This document shows positions 40,085-52,209 of a stretch of 64,000 bases of DNA, piece by piece. The number at the start of each line of letters is the position of its first letter. Position 1 is the stretch's first letter. The DNA comes from Lineus longissimus. Its lineage: Eukaryota > Nemertea > Pilidiophora > Heteronemertea > Lineidae. Below the pieces are notes generated by a model. It ran no database searches, was not told where the DNA came from, and worked only from the letters and a program-made list of their open reading frames with translations. The stretch lies in NCBI RefSeq assembly GCF_910592395.1, contig NC_088321.1, positions 4,280,001 to 4,344,000 on the forward strand, in the 5' to 3' direction. Both the position numbers and the translations under genes were made by a program.

Positions 40085-40403
40085 TTCAACTTATGCTAAA
40101 GTTACTCAACTCAACAGATGTGAATAGACTGATTAATTAGAGCAGACCAGCCTCTAATCTCTTGTGTTTAGGTTTCGGAAAATGCGTGTGGTTCTTATAT
40201 AACTTTTAAATGTTTATGTTTTATTATTAGCGTGACCTTAGTTCAGTTCATAGTTATGTTCATTCAGACATAACAAGGTGATTTACTTGCAGACTATTTG
40301 GATTAATCTTTATTTAGCGTCTCGTGCGATATGAGTTTTTGATGTTTGTTTAATTGACACTTGGATTTGCAGTTAACTATTTTGTGTTGCTTTGCTTCAT
40401 CTC

Positions 40404-40592
40404 CGTAAGGGGGATGTTATGATATATTACCTATTACTCGTTATACTAACCATACTAACCATATACCTTATATAGCTTACTAATCATCACGTGACCTGTA
40501 TCTTTATATATCTTAGTTACTTTAATAAACTGGCTTATACCTGTCGACCGTTGTGCGTGTTGCATCTATGCCTGAGCAAGAAACAGAACACA
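40404..40592 (+). repeat. Gypsy polypurine tract and 3' LTR
   Basis: GTAAGGGGGA at 40405-40414 precedes TGTTATGATA at 40415, the usual PPT-LTR border. AATAAA at 40524-40529 is a probable polyadenylation signal. The LTR ends near the CA at about 40590; the exact end cannot be fixed without the 5' LTR. Confidence 0.7.
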
Positions 40593-40605
40593 GCTCCCAC
40601 TGGAT

Positions 40606-41520
40606 CGGCGGGCAGAAAATGCATGCTGCATACCGTCTGCAGACTGGGGGTTTTCTCATGAGTCAATAGAATCTAAGGTTTGGAATTAGGGGACCATATC
40701 AGTAGTTGCTTTGCGCCAACTTTTTTTCAAAGTTTGTTTTCTTATATTTGAATTACCTTTGAAAAGATTTTTTTGGGTGTGCATGACAGATGACGTACTT
40801 AACACAGAACATGTATATTGTATCGGCCTGTTGTGCCTCGTGCGCCTGGTTGATTGGCCGGCAAGGTTGGGTTCATTTCAAAGGCAGCATTTTATGATAA
40901 AAAGTGCTGAATGACATGGGTAAATATAATTAAAGATAACAGAATGAAGAAACCCAGGGAACATAAAACCATTGTATATCAAACACCCACCTTGACAGTT
41001 CTCCTCTGTCTCTTGATGTTAAGTGAAAATACCAGCCTCTTTGACATTCTAAACAGGTGTTGTTAGGCCAAATAAGAAATGTTTTCAGGCAAATGTTTAT
41101 TACTAAAGTCCTGGTCACAAGATACATCCTAGCTGATTAGCATCATGCAGGCCCTACGTGCTAAATCCGTGCGAGTCACACATACATGTAGCGTGCCAGT
41201 GGATGCACTTGGTTCACAGTTAAAGGAATTTAGGCCTACATCCCAACTCGTGGTGTATCGCAAAGCCTGTTTGCACAACGGCCTAGATAATCTTTGTTCT
41301 ACCGTTTGGCATATACCTGAAATGGCCTCTTATTTTTTAGTGTGAAAATCACATGGCAACTGTTGAGATGGTCCCCTAATTCCAGATCTTAATTTTAATA
41401 CAGAAGTTGGCTGAAAGCAACTGCTGATATGGTCCCCTAATTCCAGACCTTAGATTCTATTGACTCATGAGAAAACCCCCAGTCTGCAGACGGTATGCAG
41501 CATGCATTTTCTGCCCGCCG
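40606..41520. mobile_element. Non-autonomous inverted-repeat transposon, 915 bp
   Basis: Ends CGGCGGGCAGAAAATGCATG and its reverse complement, with inverted repeats of about 110 bp. CTGGAT is found 1 and 5 bp outside the two ends, a possible duplication. A shortened copy of the inner repeat word lies at 41368. No transposase frame. Confidence 0.75.
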
Positions 41521-41542
41521 CCCGCTGGATTATTAATCAGTC

Positions 41543-41764
41543 TTAGACAATCCTTACTATTTTCAAACTTATCAACCAAGGAGTTATGTTAAATTCTTTT
41601 AGAGTGAAAAAACTATTAGGGGTAACATAAACATCAAAGTTAAAAAAGTCATATGTAAACATATCCTTATGTTGTATTGTTAATAGGTAATACCTAACCA
41701 CTTTTTTAGGTGGGATAATCACTTTTTTGTGTGGGTTAGCCACTTTTTTAGGTGGGCTAACCAC
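41543..41764 (-). pseudogene. Polinton 463-aa protein, N-terminal fragment
   Basis: IQHKDMFTYDFFNFDVYV, then FFTLKEFNITP, parallel the start of the 463-aa protein of Polinton 1 (QHKSKFTYDFFNLEVTV). About 50 codons only. The first residues of the open frame come from a KKV-encoding repeat (CCACTTTTTTAGGTGGG) outside the homology. Confidence 0.7.
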
Positions 41765-43453
41765 TTTTGGGAGTTAAAATAAAATCCTGTCCATGAGGCC
41801 AACTGTTACTCCTACGCCAAGACTCTGGTGAAACGTCATGTGGTAAAATAACTACCATTTCTATATATTTAGCATTAATTTTGTTATTAAATACCAGTGT
41901 ACAGACTTTACCGACTTTACATGTTGTAATAAGTCTAAAGTAAAATGATAATGCATACTAGGTTACTTCGGTTTTGTATTGAAAATACGGCAACTTTAAT
42001 TGGGAAAAACACTTGTGTTTTTCTCTAATTGATAGGTTTTGGCCTTTTTTTCAACAATAGTCGTAGAAGTCACCAGTGCCACGGTGGACAACGTACACGA
42101 TTCATCCCCTGCGTAGCAATGTTCTATCATTTCGAATAAAATCTAGTGTACGCTGGGATTGCGATATCGCACAAGTTTATGTAAATTCCTCATTCATTAA
42201 AGACGTTTTGATTACATATTTTCAGGTCTATATTGGAGAGTGTATATCAGTGAACACACTCCGTGAGACCATTCTTCACGAATGAACCAAATTCACTTCT
42301 TTAACATCGAAAATTTGTAGATTTGTAGACTTCTCACAATTGTTCAAAATATTCATTGTTTTCATTAACACACAGCCTCCATGATTTACACTGTGCATCC
42401 TAAGTATTTGCGCATGCTGCACTGTAACACTATTTATCGATCAAACAACCAGTCTATGAGGTATCAGCACCAGAATCTGAACTAACGAAAGTGTACGCAG
42501 GTCTTTCCATATCAGTGTACAGTGATCTATGCGTAAAGCACGAAAGTGAACGCATGCATGAGGATCAACGACCTCTTTCAAAACAAAGTCCAATTTGTCT
42601 AGCAATATTCTACCGAATAATATTTCAAAAGCAAATATCATATTCATGATGTTATCTATAACACTCTGCAGGATGATTAATAGATTTTCGGTCAAGTATC
42701 TTCATCAATTACCTGTCGGACGGAAAAGAAACTGGGGGAAGTCGAAATATTGTCTGGAGAGTATAGTAACGAATTCTAAATACCTGGATTTAGAACGAAC
42801 TGCACTTTACAGTGTAAATGCTCTATGCGCAAACGAAGTCTCGTTTTGAATTAACCAGTAATGGTTAGGCAACCATAATCGCTTGGGTTGGTGCAATATG
42901 TAGAAGCTCTCAAAAGGCATTTAAAACCACATTTTCCTTGTTTAATTTGAGATATTTTGGAATTGAAATTAATACCTCACTGTCGGTGTTGATTGTCTCA
43001 CCAAAACCGCTCGGGCATGTGTGGAGCTGAAATGTTGGCCAAAGCCTCGGCTCTGCCTCAGTTTTTTTTGCCACATTTAAGCTCCACCGTTGCAGTTTTG
43101 GTGCGACAAATAGAAAAACCAGTGCGGTCTCGTGGGTTTCCGGGCCAAGACAACCACTCATGTGATATTCCTGCTTAAAAACACATGATTGTCGTTTTCT
43201 GTTTATCACATGCCACTACTACGATTAGTTTTAGGGATTTGTAGCTCGAATCATCGCAAATTCCATTCCCGTGAATCAAAGGCCTAAAGTTGGGTTAGAT
43301 CAAAAGCTGGCAATTGGCAATTGCCAATGGCAATGTGAGTATATGAAATATGGAAGTTGGATAAGCTGCAGGCCAGATTCGAGGCATGCTTCAGGGGGTT
43401 TCAGGTAATTTCACTATTGAAGATAGATCTACATTGTCTACCCTACAACAATT
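41765..43453. other. Unassigned sequence
   Basis: No gene or known element recognised. Several short inverted pairs, no coding frame with support. Confidence 0.35.
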
Positions 43454-43651
43454 CTATCGAACCCCAGTCAGGAATGGAGTAATAACATGAGATAGCGGAC
43501 GCTAGCTAACCATACATGTTGAACGTTGGAGGGAGGACATGAACCACGGAAAGAAGGGTAAGGGAATAACATAAGCAAAAAACATAGCAGAAAATAATTG
43601 GATTGAAGGGTTAGCATGTTATTACTCCATTGCCGTTTGAGTGTTCGATAG
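43454..43651. mobile_element. Small MITE, 198 bp
   Basis: CTATCGAAC, GGAATGGAGTAATAACATG at the left and an imperfect reverse complement ending GTTCGATAG at the right. Confidence 0.5.
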
Positions 43652-43998
43652 GATCTCAATCAAATTTCAACTTACAGGTAATTAGATCCAAGATGGCCGA
43701 AAGGAGTAGTCGGCAGAATAAGTTTCTGAAATTAATTTTGTGTTTAATTTGCCTCTGAAGACACGGACAATTCCGTGGACGGCCGCAACTGGTATATGAA
43801 CTGTATTACTAAATGTAGTCGATGATAAAATTTCAGGTTTTTATTCCTGATTTAGAGAAATAGCAAGACTTTGTTGAATCAAGGCACTCGCTGGTATACG
43901 TTGTACATATGGTTTAGCCTACATATATAGGGCAATGCATGTGTTTTTTACCAGCTACAATAGCCGAAAATTCGTTACGCTTGATTGAGTGAACAGCA

Positions 43999-44917
43999 AT
44001 GTCGAACGAGGATCAAACAAAGGGAAAATCAGGTGGCAGAACGCAGGGTCCAAAGCCAAACGTGTCCGAAACAATGCCTGATGCTTGCCCGTCGCCCGCC
44101 ACGAATAGAGTAGTCAAAAGAGACCATGATGGCCACCCACTAAAATCGATTTCAAGAACGCCGCTATCAAAGCCGAACAAGGAACAATCAATGGGCACGT
44201 CAACTAATGAAGACGTCGAAAGCCTGAAAAGAAAGTCGAACGATCGGTCCCCTCAAGGTGGGGACAGCCCTGATCACAAAAGGGTGAAGGGGGATGATCA
44301 GAACATGGAGGACGAGGACATTATCAGTCTGCCAGACGGTGTTTAATGACCCGCTTCTCGCATATATAGTATTTGAGCTGCAGACTGGAACAGCGGACAA
44401 TGTTAAACGTGCGGTACCTGTTTTTTTACAACAGACACAAATATTGTCTTCCAAAGATGTTCTTTGGGATAAAGTTGATAGTCTCGCCATAATCGGCAAG
44501 AAAATAGTGCGTAAGACTAGTAATCAGAGAAAGGAAGAGGAAGCGAATATAAATGATATCATCAATGCTCTGTCTAAATTAGATAAGATAGACAAAATAC
44601 CACTCGTTATGATCTCGGCCACTGACCTCGGAAAGATTCTGAAATCAATGCCTGAAGAGGTGAATGATATATCTGTAGTCGATCGGCTGTCGTACTTAGA
44701 GCGAAAAGTTGAGAAAATTGCGGGCATTCTTAAGGAACGTGAGTTGAACTATGGCTCCCACCAATCAAAGCCTTGTAAAATGGGCTGGGAGGATCTAGAT
44801 CTGGTCGTAACAGACTTCGATTCGATATGGTCTGATGTGGATAATTCAAAGACCGAAAGGAAAGACACCGCTTGTTCAAATCCAGACAGGCCTACAGTGC
44901 GTATAACAAAATTTTAG
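43999..44917 (+). pseudogene. LINE ORF1-like protein, frameshifted
   Basis: First frame (43999-44346): a low-complexity charged N-terminus ending in ISLPDGV. A one-base shift at about 44340 leads into a second frame with FNDPLLAYIVFELQTGTADN, KRAVPVFL, LWDKVDSLAIIGKK, a NINDIINALSKLDK helix and DRLSYLERKVEKIAGIL, a likely coiled coil. I recognise this as an ORF1-type protein found upstream of reverse transcriptases in invertebrate non-LTR elements. No RT follows directly: a Polinton fragment begins right after the stop at 44917. Confidence 0.5.
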
Positions 44918-44929
44918 ATAGTCACCGTG

Positions 44930-45237
44930 ATACTATTGACGAAAGTTATGATACTAATCCAGGTGTTGAAAGTAATTTAACTACATATGCTTCGTTCTCT
45001 ACACCAGAAAGACAAAGAGGTATTACAACAGATATTGTGATAAAATAATTAATTTACACAGAAATTGAGTCTAAACTTGATAAAGCATTGAAAGGATCAA
45101 GATGAAATTATGATCATAATAAACTGAATAATCTAGCACCACGTATTTATATTGAAAATAATAAACTTTATTATTAACCTGATGAAAAGGAACTCTCGGA
45201 TTTGTTTACTAAAGATCAAATAAACTATAAAATTAAG
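44930..45237 (+). pseudogene. Polinton 532-aa protein, N-terminal fragment
   Basis: Reads SFSTPERQRGITTDI, then ESKLDKALKGSR and NYDHNKLNNLAPRIY with stops between, parallel to residues about 75-135 of the 532-aa protein. It stops where a MITE begins (45238). Confidence 0.75.
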
Positions 45238-45627
45238 CCCTTTGTAGTAAGGGCTTTATTTCTAAGCTAACGCCTAGAAAATTCTACGATATTGGATAAT
45301 ACCAGAGGTAGTATAACAATATGCCATATCCCCTTTAAATCCACACATGTCTATAGGTAAACAAAAAGTGACGTCACACTGCGCATGCTCACTTGGCACC
45401 GCCTCTATATCCTCACACCCACCAGCCCTTCTATCATCCTTCTTTCATGGAGACCGATCCCCAACAGGATAAAATGTGGGGAGGACAGGTGGGATAAATT
45501 TGTAGAATTTTCTAGGCGTTAGCTTAGAAATAGAGCCCTTACTACAAAGGACTTAAATTTCTAGCGTAACGCTCTAGAAAATTCTACCATATTGGATAAT
45601 ACCAGAGGTAGTATAACAATATGCCAG
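45238..45627. mobile_element. MITE with 50-bp inverted repeats and an extra left arm
   Basis: CCTTTGTAGTAAGGGC at the left and GCCCTTACTACAAAGG at the right (45238-45551). A second left arm with ATATTGGATAATACCAGAGG follows directly to 45627, so two copies are merged. Confidence 0.75.
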
Positions 45628-45947
45628 ACTTGTCAGCGGAAGGTGGGATTTTATACCCAAACCACCAACCAAAACAAAACGAAGGCAGGAGTGTGAGGAG
45701 CTCAGAAGAGCATGCCCCCCCCTCTTTCTGACCCAGGAAGGAAAATTTGTTGACCATTACTAAAGTCAACATCTTGTTAGCTTATAAATAGGTAACACCT
45801 GCTGTGGCAAGCAGTCAGCCAGATATGCCAGAGGCGATTAGACTATCTGTGATTACACCTGATTACCCTAATACCAACATCATCGGGCAACTCAAAGAGA
45901 AAAGTGAACCTCAAGGCATCAATGCATTTGCCTTTGCAACCAGAGCT
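45628..45947. other. Unassigned spacer
   Basis: No supported gene. A short open frame MPEAIRLSVITPDY from 45825 is unmatched. Confidence 0.3.
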
Positions 45948-46070
45948 TAGCTTTTTTACCTTCCCTAACGGGATCTGCTGTAATGAGGTGATTCCAAAAA
46001 CAGTGTGGTTAATAACATTGTAGAAACTTGATATCAAAGATGGTAATTAAATGGGGAACAGAACAGATAT

Positions 46071-48046
46071 TTGATCTAAACCACGCTGCTGCCAATCATT
46101 ACCAAGATCATCGACCTGTCTCTTTCATCAGGGATCTTCCCTGAGGAGTTGAAGGAGGCCATTGTTGTCCCACTTCTCAAGAAGGCATCTTTAGATGCGG
46201 AGGTGTTAAAGAACTTTAGACCAGTCTCTAACCTTAGCTTTCTTTCTAAGGTCCTGGAAAAGGTAGTCTCGAAACAGCTTATGGAACATATACGAACAAA
46301 TGGGTTGCAGACAAGGTATCAGTCGGCCTACAGGGAAAGGCATAGTGTCGAAACTGCTCTCCTACGGGTCCATAATGACATCGCCAGGGCACTGGGATCG
46401 AGGAAATGTGTAATTTTAGTACTCCTTGATCTCAGCGCTGCCTTTGACACTGTCAACCACGAGATACTCATACATCGTCTCCAAGCAATGGGTGTCGAGG
46501 GGATTGCGCTGTCTTGGATACGTTCCTACCTGACAAACAGGTCACAGCGTGTTCGCATTGGTACAGAAACATCAAGTCCGGTGGGCTTGAGTTGTGGTGT
46601 TCCACAGGGCTCCGTTCTTGGACCGGTTCTTTTCTCCCTCTACACAAACTCCTTGGCTGGCATTCTCGAACGTGGTGCAGATGGCAACCACGATGGGGGC
46701 TACCACTTGTATGCCGACGATACCCAAGAGTACTTGGCTGTTCTTCTGTCAAATGCATGTGTCGCTGTAGAGACAATTAGTGGATGTGCAACTGACGTTA
46801 GCCGATGGCTGGGCGAGAATGATCTCGCATGCAATAATGACAAGACTGTGTTCCTGTTTATACGATCAATGTACACTCGCTCCTTGCCGGATATCCAAGG
46901 AATCAGAGTTGTGGACTGTGTTGTTGAGCCATCTGACTGTGCAAGGAATCTTGGAGTGATTTTCGACAGCCTGTTTACTTTTAAGCAGCATGTCTCCTCC
47001 ACCGTCCAACGTGCGAATATGGCACTACACAACATAGGCAATGTCAGGAGGTATCTCTCAGCAGATACAACTCGCTTGTTCACCCAGCTTCTGGTAACCT
47101 CGAGACTGGATTTCTGTAATTCCCTGCTTGTTGGTCTCCCCGCAATCACAGTGGGGCCATTGCAGAAAGTGCAGAACGCTGCTGCTCGTCTGGTAGTCAG
47201 ATGCCGGAAGTCGGTGCATATAAGGGGCCTTGTCCAAATTATTCGCCGAAATTCGCCGTAATTCGCCACAAAAACGCCACAAATTCGCCTTAAATTCGCC
47301 GAAAGTCTCCGGCGAATTTTAGCGAAGTTCTGACGATGTTTGGCGAAGTTTGGGCGATTTTGAAGGCGAATTTCGGCGAATTTATGGCGAATTTTTGGCG
47401 ATTTTCCGGCGAATTTGTGGCGATTTTATGGCGAATTCTCGGCGATTTTATGGCAAATTCTAGGCGAATTTATGGCGATTTTATGGCGAATTCTAGGCGA
47501 TTTCTGATGAACTTTTCGGCGAATTTTTGACGATTTTTGAAGAGGTTATGGCGAATTTTGGCGAACTTGTAAAAATTCGCCGTAAATTCGCCAGAAATTC
47601 GCCGGTGAATTTCGGCGAATAATTTGGACAAGGCCCCTAACTCCAATTCTCCATGAACTGCACTGGTTGCCGGTAGCACAGCGAATTCAATACAAGGTTC
47701 TCATGTTCTCATCTATGGACTGGTTCCATCTTATATTTCCGAGCTCATTGTCGCGCAGTCTCACTCGTTTGACCTGCGATCGCGGGGGTGTGTCAGGCTG
47801 CGGGTTAGTCCAAAGCCGGTTGTACCATCATACGGTGACCGGGCTTTCTCTCTCGCAGCCCCACAGCTCTCGTATGCTCTACCCGAGCGACTGCGATTGT
47901 GCGACAACCTTAGCTCATTCAGAGTCCTTCTGAAAACCCACCTCTTTCGGGAGGCCTTTGGATGAGTTGGGGTTTCCATTGTAAAGCGCATTGAGCGGAC
48001 AATTGTCTGGATACTGCGCTATATAAGCATCATTTATATATAAACG
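46071..48046 (+). mobile_element. CR1-like non-LTR retrotransposon, 5' truncated
   Basis: RT frame (46149-47220): [52 protein letters not shown] and [11 protein letters not shown] (catalytic YADD), as in CR1/L2-type LINEs. The endonuclease and ORF1 are missing by 5' truncation. A MITE (47224-47637) splits the RT C-terminal region. The 3' end runs out in CATTTATATATA, and capsid sequence resumes at about 48047. Confidence 0.85.
47224..47637. mobile_element. PIF/Harbinger-like MITE in the LINE
   Basis: Ends GGGGCCTTGTCCAAATTATT and its reverse complement; flanking TAA at 47221-47223 and 47638-47640 is a 3-bp TWA-type duplication. The interior is almost wholly GGCGAATTT/GGCGATTTT repeats. Confidence 0.8.
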
Positions 48047-48989
48047 ATTACAGTCATTATTTGACATTTAAAGATTAGTGGTTAACAAAAGAGGAAAGAA
48101 ACCATAGGGCGTTTCAAGGTATTCAATCAGTCAATCTAAGGAAGTTAAGAGCTGGTGTATCTGAAGCTAATGTCACTCATGAAACTAGTGATGAAAAGAC
48201 ACTTAAGAAATTGTTCGGTACCAAATGCAAGATACCATTAGATTTTGAACTATTTCACACCAATGCTCCATTTTACAAGTTTCCAATTTCCGAGGATGTG
48301 ATTATTGAGATTACATTAGCACCCAAGGAGTAAATAATAGTAACAGATAACACTGTAGCTATGAACTACAAACTTGAAAATATCTGTTTTGAGTACGACA
48401 CAGTAACTAACAAGATTATTTCAAGTCAACTTAGTATCAGATACAACTCTTTACGATTGGGTAGACCATTTCAAGACGGTCAATGTTACTTCAAATGAAA
48501 CATTAATAAACGAGAATATTATTTTTCCAAGGATGTCAATTAAAGGCATATTGCTTCTATTCGTGTCTGATTATGCCGATGGATCTAGAGTTTCTGAGAT
48601 GTTCGAAAACCCCAATATCACTAAAGTACATGTTACAATAGAGGGTGTTTCTAATCAGGTGTTTCTAGAAGGAATGAGAATGATGGATCAATTGGATGAG
48701 ATCAAAAAACATTTCATGTCTAATGATTTGAAGAAAACTCATGACTGTTACATGACAATGGAGAAGTATTATGGTGACTCGAATCACTACAGGTTGTGGT
48801 TGAACTTGAGAACCACAGAGGACAATCGTCTACACGGTTCAGGTAAGAAGCTTCAAAACACAATGGATGGAATACAGTTATCGATAACAAAGAAACAGGA
48901 AATGGGCCATACAAAATGCACATATTCGTGGTTTCTGATGCCCAGGTAAACATAAGTAACTATCAAATAGCATCTTTACAGCATTAGAG

Positions 48990-49057
48990 CAGGACTTCGT
49001 CCTTAGCAACAACGTTGTGCTACGCTCTTAGAAACAAAGTTGTATTAGGACTTCGGT
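48990..49057. repeat. Chain of small hairpins after the Polinton 2 capsid gene
   Basis: GGAC(TTC)GTCC, spacer TTA, then GCAAC(AAC)GTTGT, then further short stems. The hairpin-spacer-hairpin plan matches the Polinton 1 repeat, but with a different second stem. It is absent after the Polinton 1 capsid gene. Confidence 0.6.
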
Positions 49058-49079
49058 AATTTTTTATCTTAATATCTTG

Positions 49080-49312
49080 GATCAACCATTTAAGCCAACT
49101 GTAGTCAATGCACTGTATTTAGGAGTATTAGAAACAACCGGAATGACTTTTTACTCTTACTTATTTAGGAAGATTTAAAATTCAACATTGGTTCCCCTAG
49201 TAATCCTAGCATAGAAGAGATACTTAAACTGACTGGAATTTTATTTCTTAGTCTTGGGACTGTAGGATACCTTCAGAGAAAGGATATCAGACCCAAATCA
49301 ATAAATTCTTAA
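49080..49312 (+). pseudogene. Polinton 2 small membrane protein, decayed
   Basis: VVNALYLGVLETTGMTFYSYL and later, in another frame, IEEILKLTG; matches the 78-aa gene at 8860 in place and pattern, with a one-base shift near 49173. Confidence 0.65.
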
Positions 49313-49329
49313 TTATGTTAGTTAATTAA

Positions 49330-50090
49330 ATGAAAACTGTGTTAAACATTGATTCTAGAGACTACTCAGAACAGAGTTCAAGTGATTTAGTTATCAATCT
49401 CAACAAAGAGATTCAGAATGCATCTAGTATCAGTCTAACTTATACATGGATACCTTGTTCTTTTCACAACATAAGTGAAGCTAGGAAGAATAACAAAATC
49501 AAGTTAAGGGATAAATACATGACACTTATTACGATACCTGATAGTCTTTATGACCGAGACAAATTTTCAAAAGCATTTTCATATCAATTGAAAGAAAACG
49601 TTTTAAGTAGAAATGCTGTTTGATTTGATTTAGAAGAACCCACTGGTAAGACTATCCTACACTTACTTAAAAGAAGAAAAATGAGAATAGATATCAAATT
49701 ATGTTTATGGATAAAAGCAATGAACTGTTTGATTTAAAATGTTCTGAATGGCCTTATTCTTCTGAAGATGGTTTGATCGTAAGTGATTATCCAATGAATT
49801 TCAGACCAATAAACTATTTTGTTTTACACCATGACATAATTAACAATAATAAAGTACTTGATAACAGGGAACCGTCAGATGTTCTAGCCATTAGACCGAT
49901 AAAGGAAGCTGATATTGGAGATACTATTACATACACATTTGATAAACCAATACAAATACCATGTAAATCAAGATTCAATAAAATAAATATTAAATTAACA
50001 GATGAACACAGTGACATTATCGACCTTAATGGTCTGATGTAAGATATCAATTGTTGATAAAGGGAAATCAACCTAATTAAATGGCAGGTA
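49330..50090 (+). pseudogene. Polinton 2 penton-like protein, decayed
   Basis: Start in ATTAAATG. NIDSRDYSEQSSSDLVINL, PCSFHNIS; TGA at 49621-49623, a frameshift by about 49690, then open to 50042 and a further shift. The end of the gene lacks the hairpin-repeat tail of the Polinton 1 copy. Confidence 0.8.
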
Positions 50091-50514
50091 TTGCTATGAT
50101 GATGGAGGCGCTTTAGTAAACGGATTAGCATTCACAGGAACTGGTTACCTTTTTAAGGCATTGGACAATAATGGTTACGAAGCTGAAACTAAAAGATATA
50201 ATTGGGCTATGGAAGAGTTAAATAAATCATCAGAGGAATATGAAGAACATAGAAAGAATTTAGTTGACTTCGTTGACATTAAAATGAAGAGAGAGAACCA
50301 GTCTGCTATTGATTTTAAGAATACTGATGCTGCAGTTACTCTTTACAGTCACTTACACCCTGATAAACCAATAACATTACCTAAGAAACCTGAATTAAGG
50401 GACTACTACCAACCTAGTGATGAAATGAATAAATATGAGTACCTATGAATTGTCCTAGGTATGAGTGCTTTAGGATTAGGGGTCTATTACTTTTTTGTTA
50501 GAAAGAGGAATTAA
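50081..50514 (+). pseudogene. Polinton 2 152-aa membrane protein, decayed
   Basis: Start in ATTAAATGG, early frameshift, then NNGYEAETKRYNWAMEELN and RDYYQPSDEMNKYEYL, TGA at 50446-50448 in place of Trp, then a membrane segment to RKRN and TAA. No hairpin repeat at the end. Confidence 0.75.
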
Positions 50515-51117
50515 GAGTAAACTCGAATGGATGTTACAACCTGATGATTAATTTTGATCCCTTTTTAACTTTAAGTTCTTCTATGTAATACCGTCGTTTG
50601 TCCTTGGTAATAACACTATTTTCTTCTAAGGCATCTTTCATAGCTGATGCATCCTTGTTAAAAAACAGGTCTAAGAGTCTGATGTTCTCTCTGAAGTCCT
50701 TAACGACTGAATTTTACTTTTGAACTAGTAACCAAACAGTTAGATTGTAGTGCCTACCGGAAAAGGCAAGATTACATAACTCGGACACCTTCTTCTTTGT
50801 GTCTCTCAAATTAGTACAGTCATCAATTGAAAATAATGTGTCTGTTCCTTTGAAGGTTAGAGTAGCAGATTTAAGAACAAGGTCCAAATTACTGGCCACT
50901 GTTTCAGGATTAATTATGAAGACGCTGTTGTCTTGGTAAATCCATTTCCTTTCTTATGTCTTATTATTGAAATATGTTGGACAGAAAATGACTATGCTCT
51001 GGAACTTGATATGATACTCCATTTCTGATAGGTCAAGAACAAAATGTGTCTTACCACAATTGGTGACAACAGAGATCAGCATTTTATGTGGTTCGTGAAT
51101 AAATACTTCACCCATTT
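50514..51117 (-). pseudogene. Polinton 2 packaging ATPase, decayed
   Basis: A Walker A-like TNCGKT can be read near 51056 and a Walker B-like TLFSIDDC at about 50835; stops and shifts between. CATTTAAATG at its start is shared with the integrase, as in Polinton 1. Confidence 0.75.
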
Positions 51118-51639
51118 AAATGAATGTAAATCAAAGCAATGAAAATCAAAGTAATGAAAAAGATGATACCAAAAAATTTAAGTACAAAGAAGTTAAAACA
51201 TTTCCAGACACACCAACTGCATAAATAGTGGAGCGGCTAAGCATAAAAATCGTTCACTTCTTCAAGAAAGCATGAAACTTTGCAGAGGGGTACTATGTCA
51301 CATAAGAATCATTAAAAAAAAATGAACCCCCAAAAATTACGCTCCCTGGTGGCCGCCATCTTGAATTCCAAAATGGCCGCCAAAATAACCTAGTTTTGTC
51401 AATATCTCCAGTTCTAAAGCACGTAGGATGGAAAATCGAGCGCCTATACCCATGTTTTCAATATCAAGGAACATTTTCGGAGCATCAGAAATTCGGTCAG
51501 ATGGCGGCCATCTTGGATTTCAAGGTGGCCGCCTCAATTTTCAAATGCCTCTGTTTTTGTCAAACTACTCTCAGGTGTATATCCGTCACCACTTCATATC
51601 TGTAACAACTATAGTAATACCTTACTAAAAGAAAAGGGC

Positions 51640-51905
51640 AGAAGATGGCAATGGTTGGGCCATGTGCTCCGAATGCCTGCAAACGCATTGCCAAGGAGAG
51701 CACTCACATGGACACCACAGGGGAGACGGAATAGAGGCAGACCAAGAGAGACCTGGCGGCGTTCCATGGCAAAGGAACTTCAAGAGAAGGGCCTAACGTG
51801 GGAGGCAGCCAGACAGCGAGCAGCCAACAGACTTGAGTGGAGGACCCTGGGGAATGCCCCATGTGCCACCTAGGGCACGAAGGGTCCTCAGTAAGTAAGT
51901 AAAAG
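51640..51905 (+). pseudogene. Non-LTR element 3' end (RT C-terminal domain)
   Basis: GHVLRMPANALPRRALTWTP, RRNRGRPRETWRRSM, KGLTWEAARQRAANR is the usual C-terminal part of invertebrate LINE ORF2, followed by the tail AGTAAGTAAGTAA. Only the end is present, inserted in the 4.1-kb transposon. The tandem-duplication border (51799) lies in it. Confidence 0.8.
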
Positions 51906-52209
51906 AAAAGGGCTCAACCAAAAAAAAAAAATTAATGCGCATTTTGCATCCCATAATTCAGTGCTGCCACCTATGATTATGCAATATTTTTGAAAAAAAG
52001 AAGCTAATTAAACCGAGATCATTTCTTCCCGTATTACCATCTAAATGGATCTATGAAGGAAATGTAGCATGTAAGTATTTGACAGTATGCTCTAGCATAT
52101 AAATGGAACGGCAGACAGTTTCATTCGTGCCTCGCATATAACGAAGACACGGAGGGCTCATCAAATCACTGCTGCATCGCTGTATTGTCTTCAGAGACAA
52201 GCGTTTGAG

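Larger units (their letters stand above)
45948..48960 (+). pseudogene. Polinton 2 major capsid protein, split by a LINE
   Basis: Pieces in order: an N-terminal remnant at about 45948-46070 (SVVNNI, ISKMVIK in shifted frames), the LINE insertion (46071-48046), then a middle part with a TAG at 48078-48080 (KEERNHRAFQGI, KCKIPLDFELFHTN, VIIEITLAPKE), and a C-terminal part at 48533-48949 (ILLLFVSDYADGSR, LWLNLRTTEDNRLHGSG) with a final frameshift. This retains the capsid middle that Polinton 1 has lost, but has several stops and shifts of its own. Confidence 0.8.

Noticed and set aside
46468-47282. Several 70-190 aa frames on - across the LINE and MITE
   Set aside because: Antisense of the RT frame or produced by the GGCGAATTT repeats.
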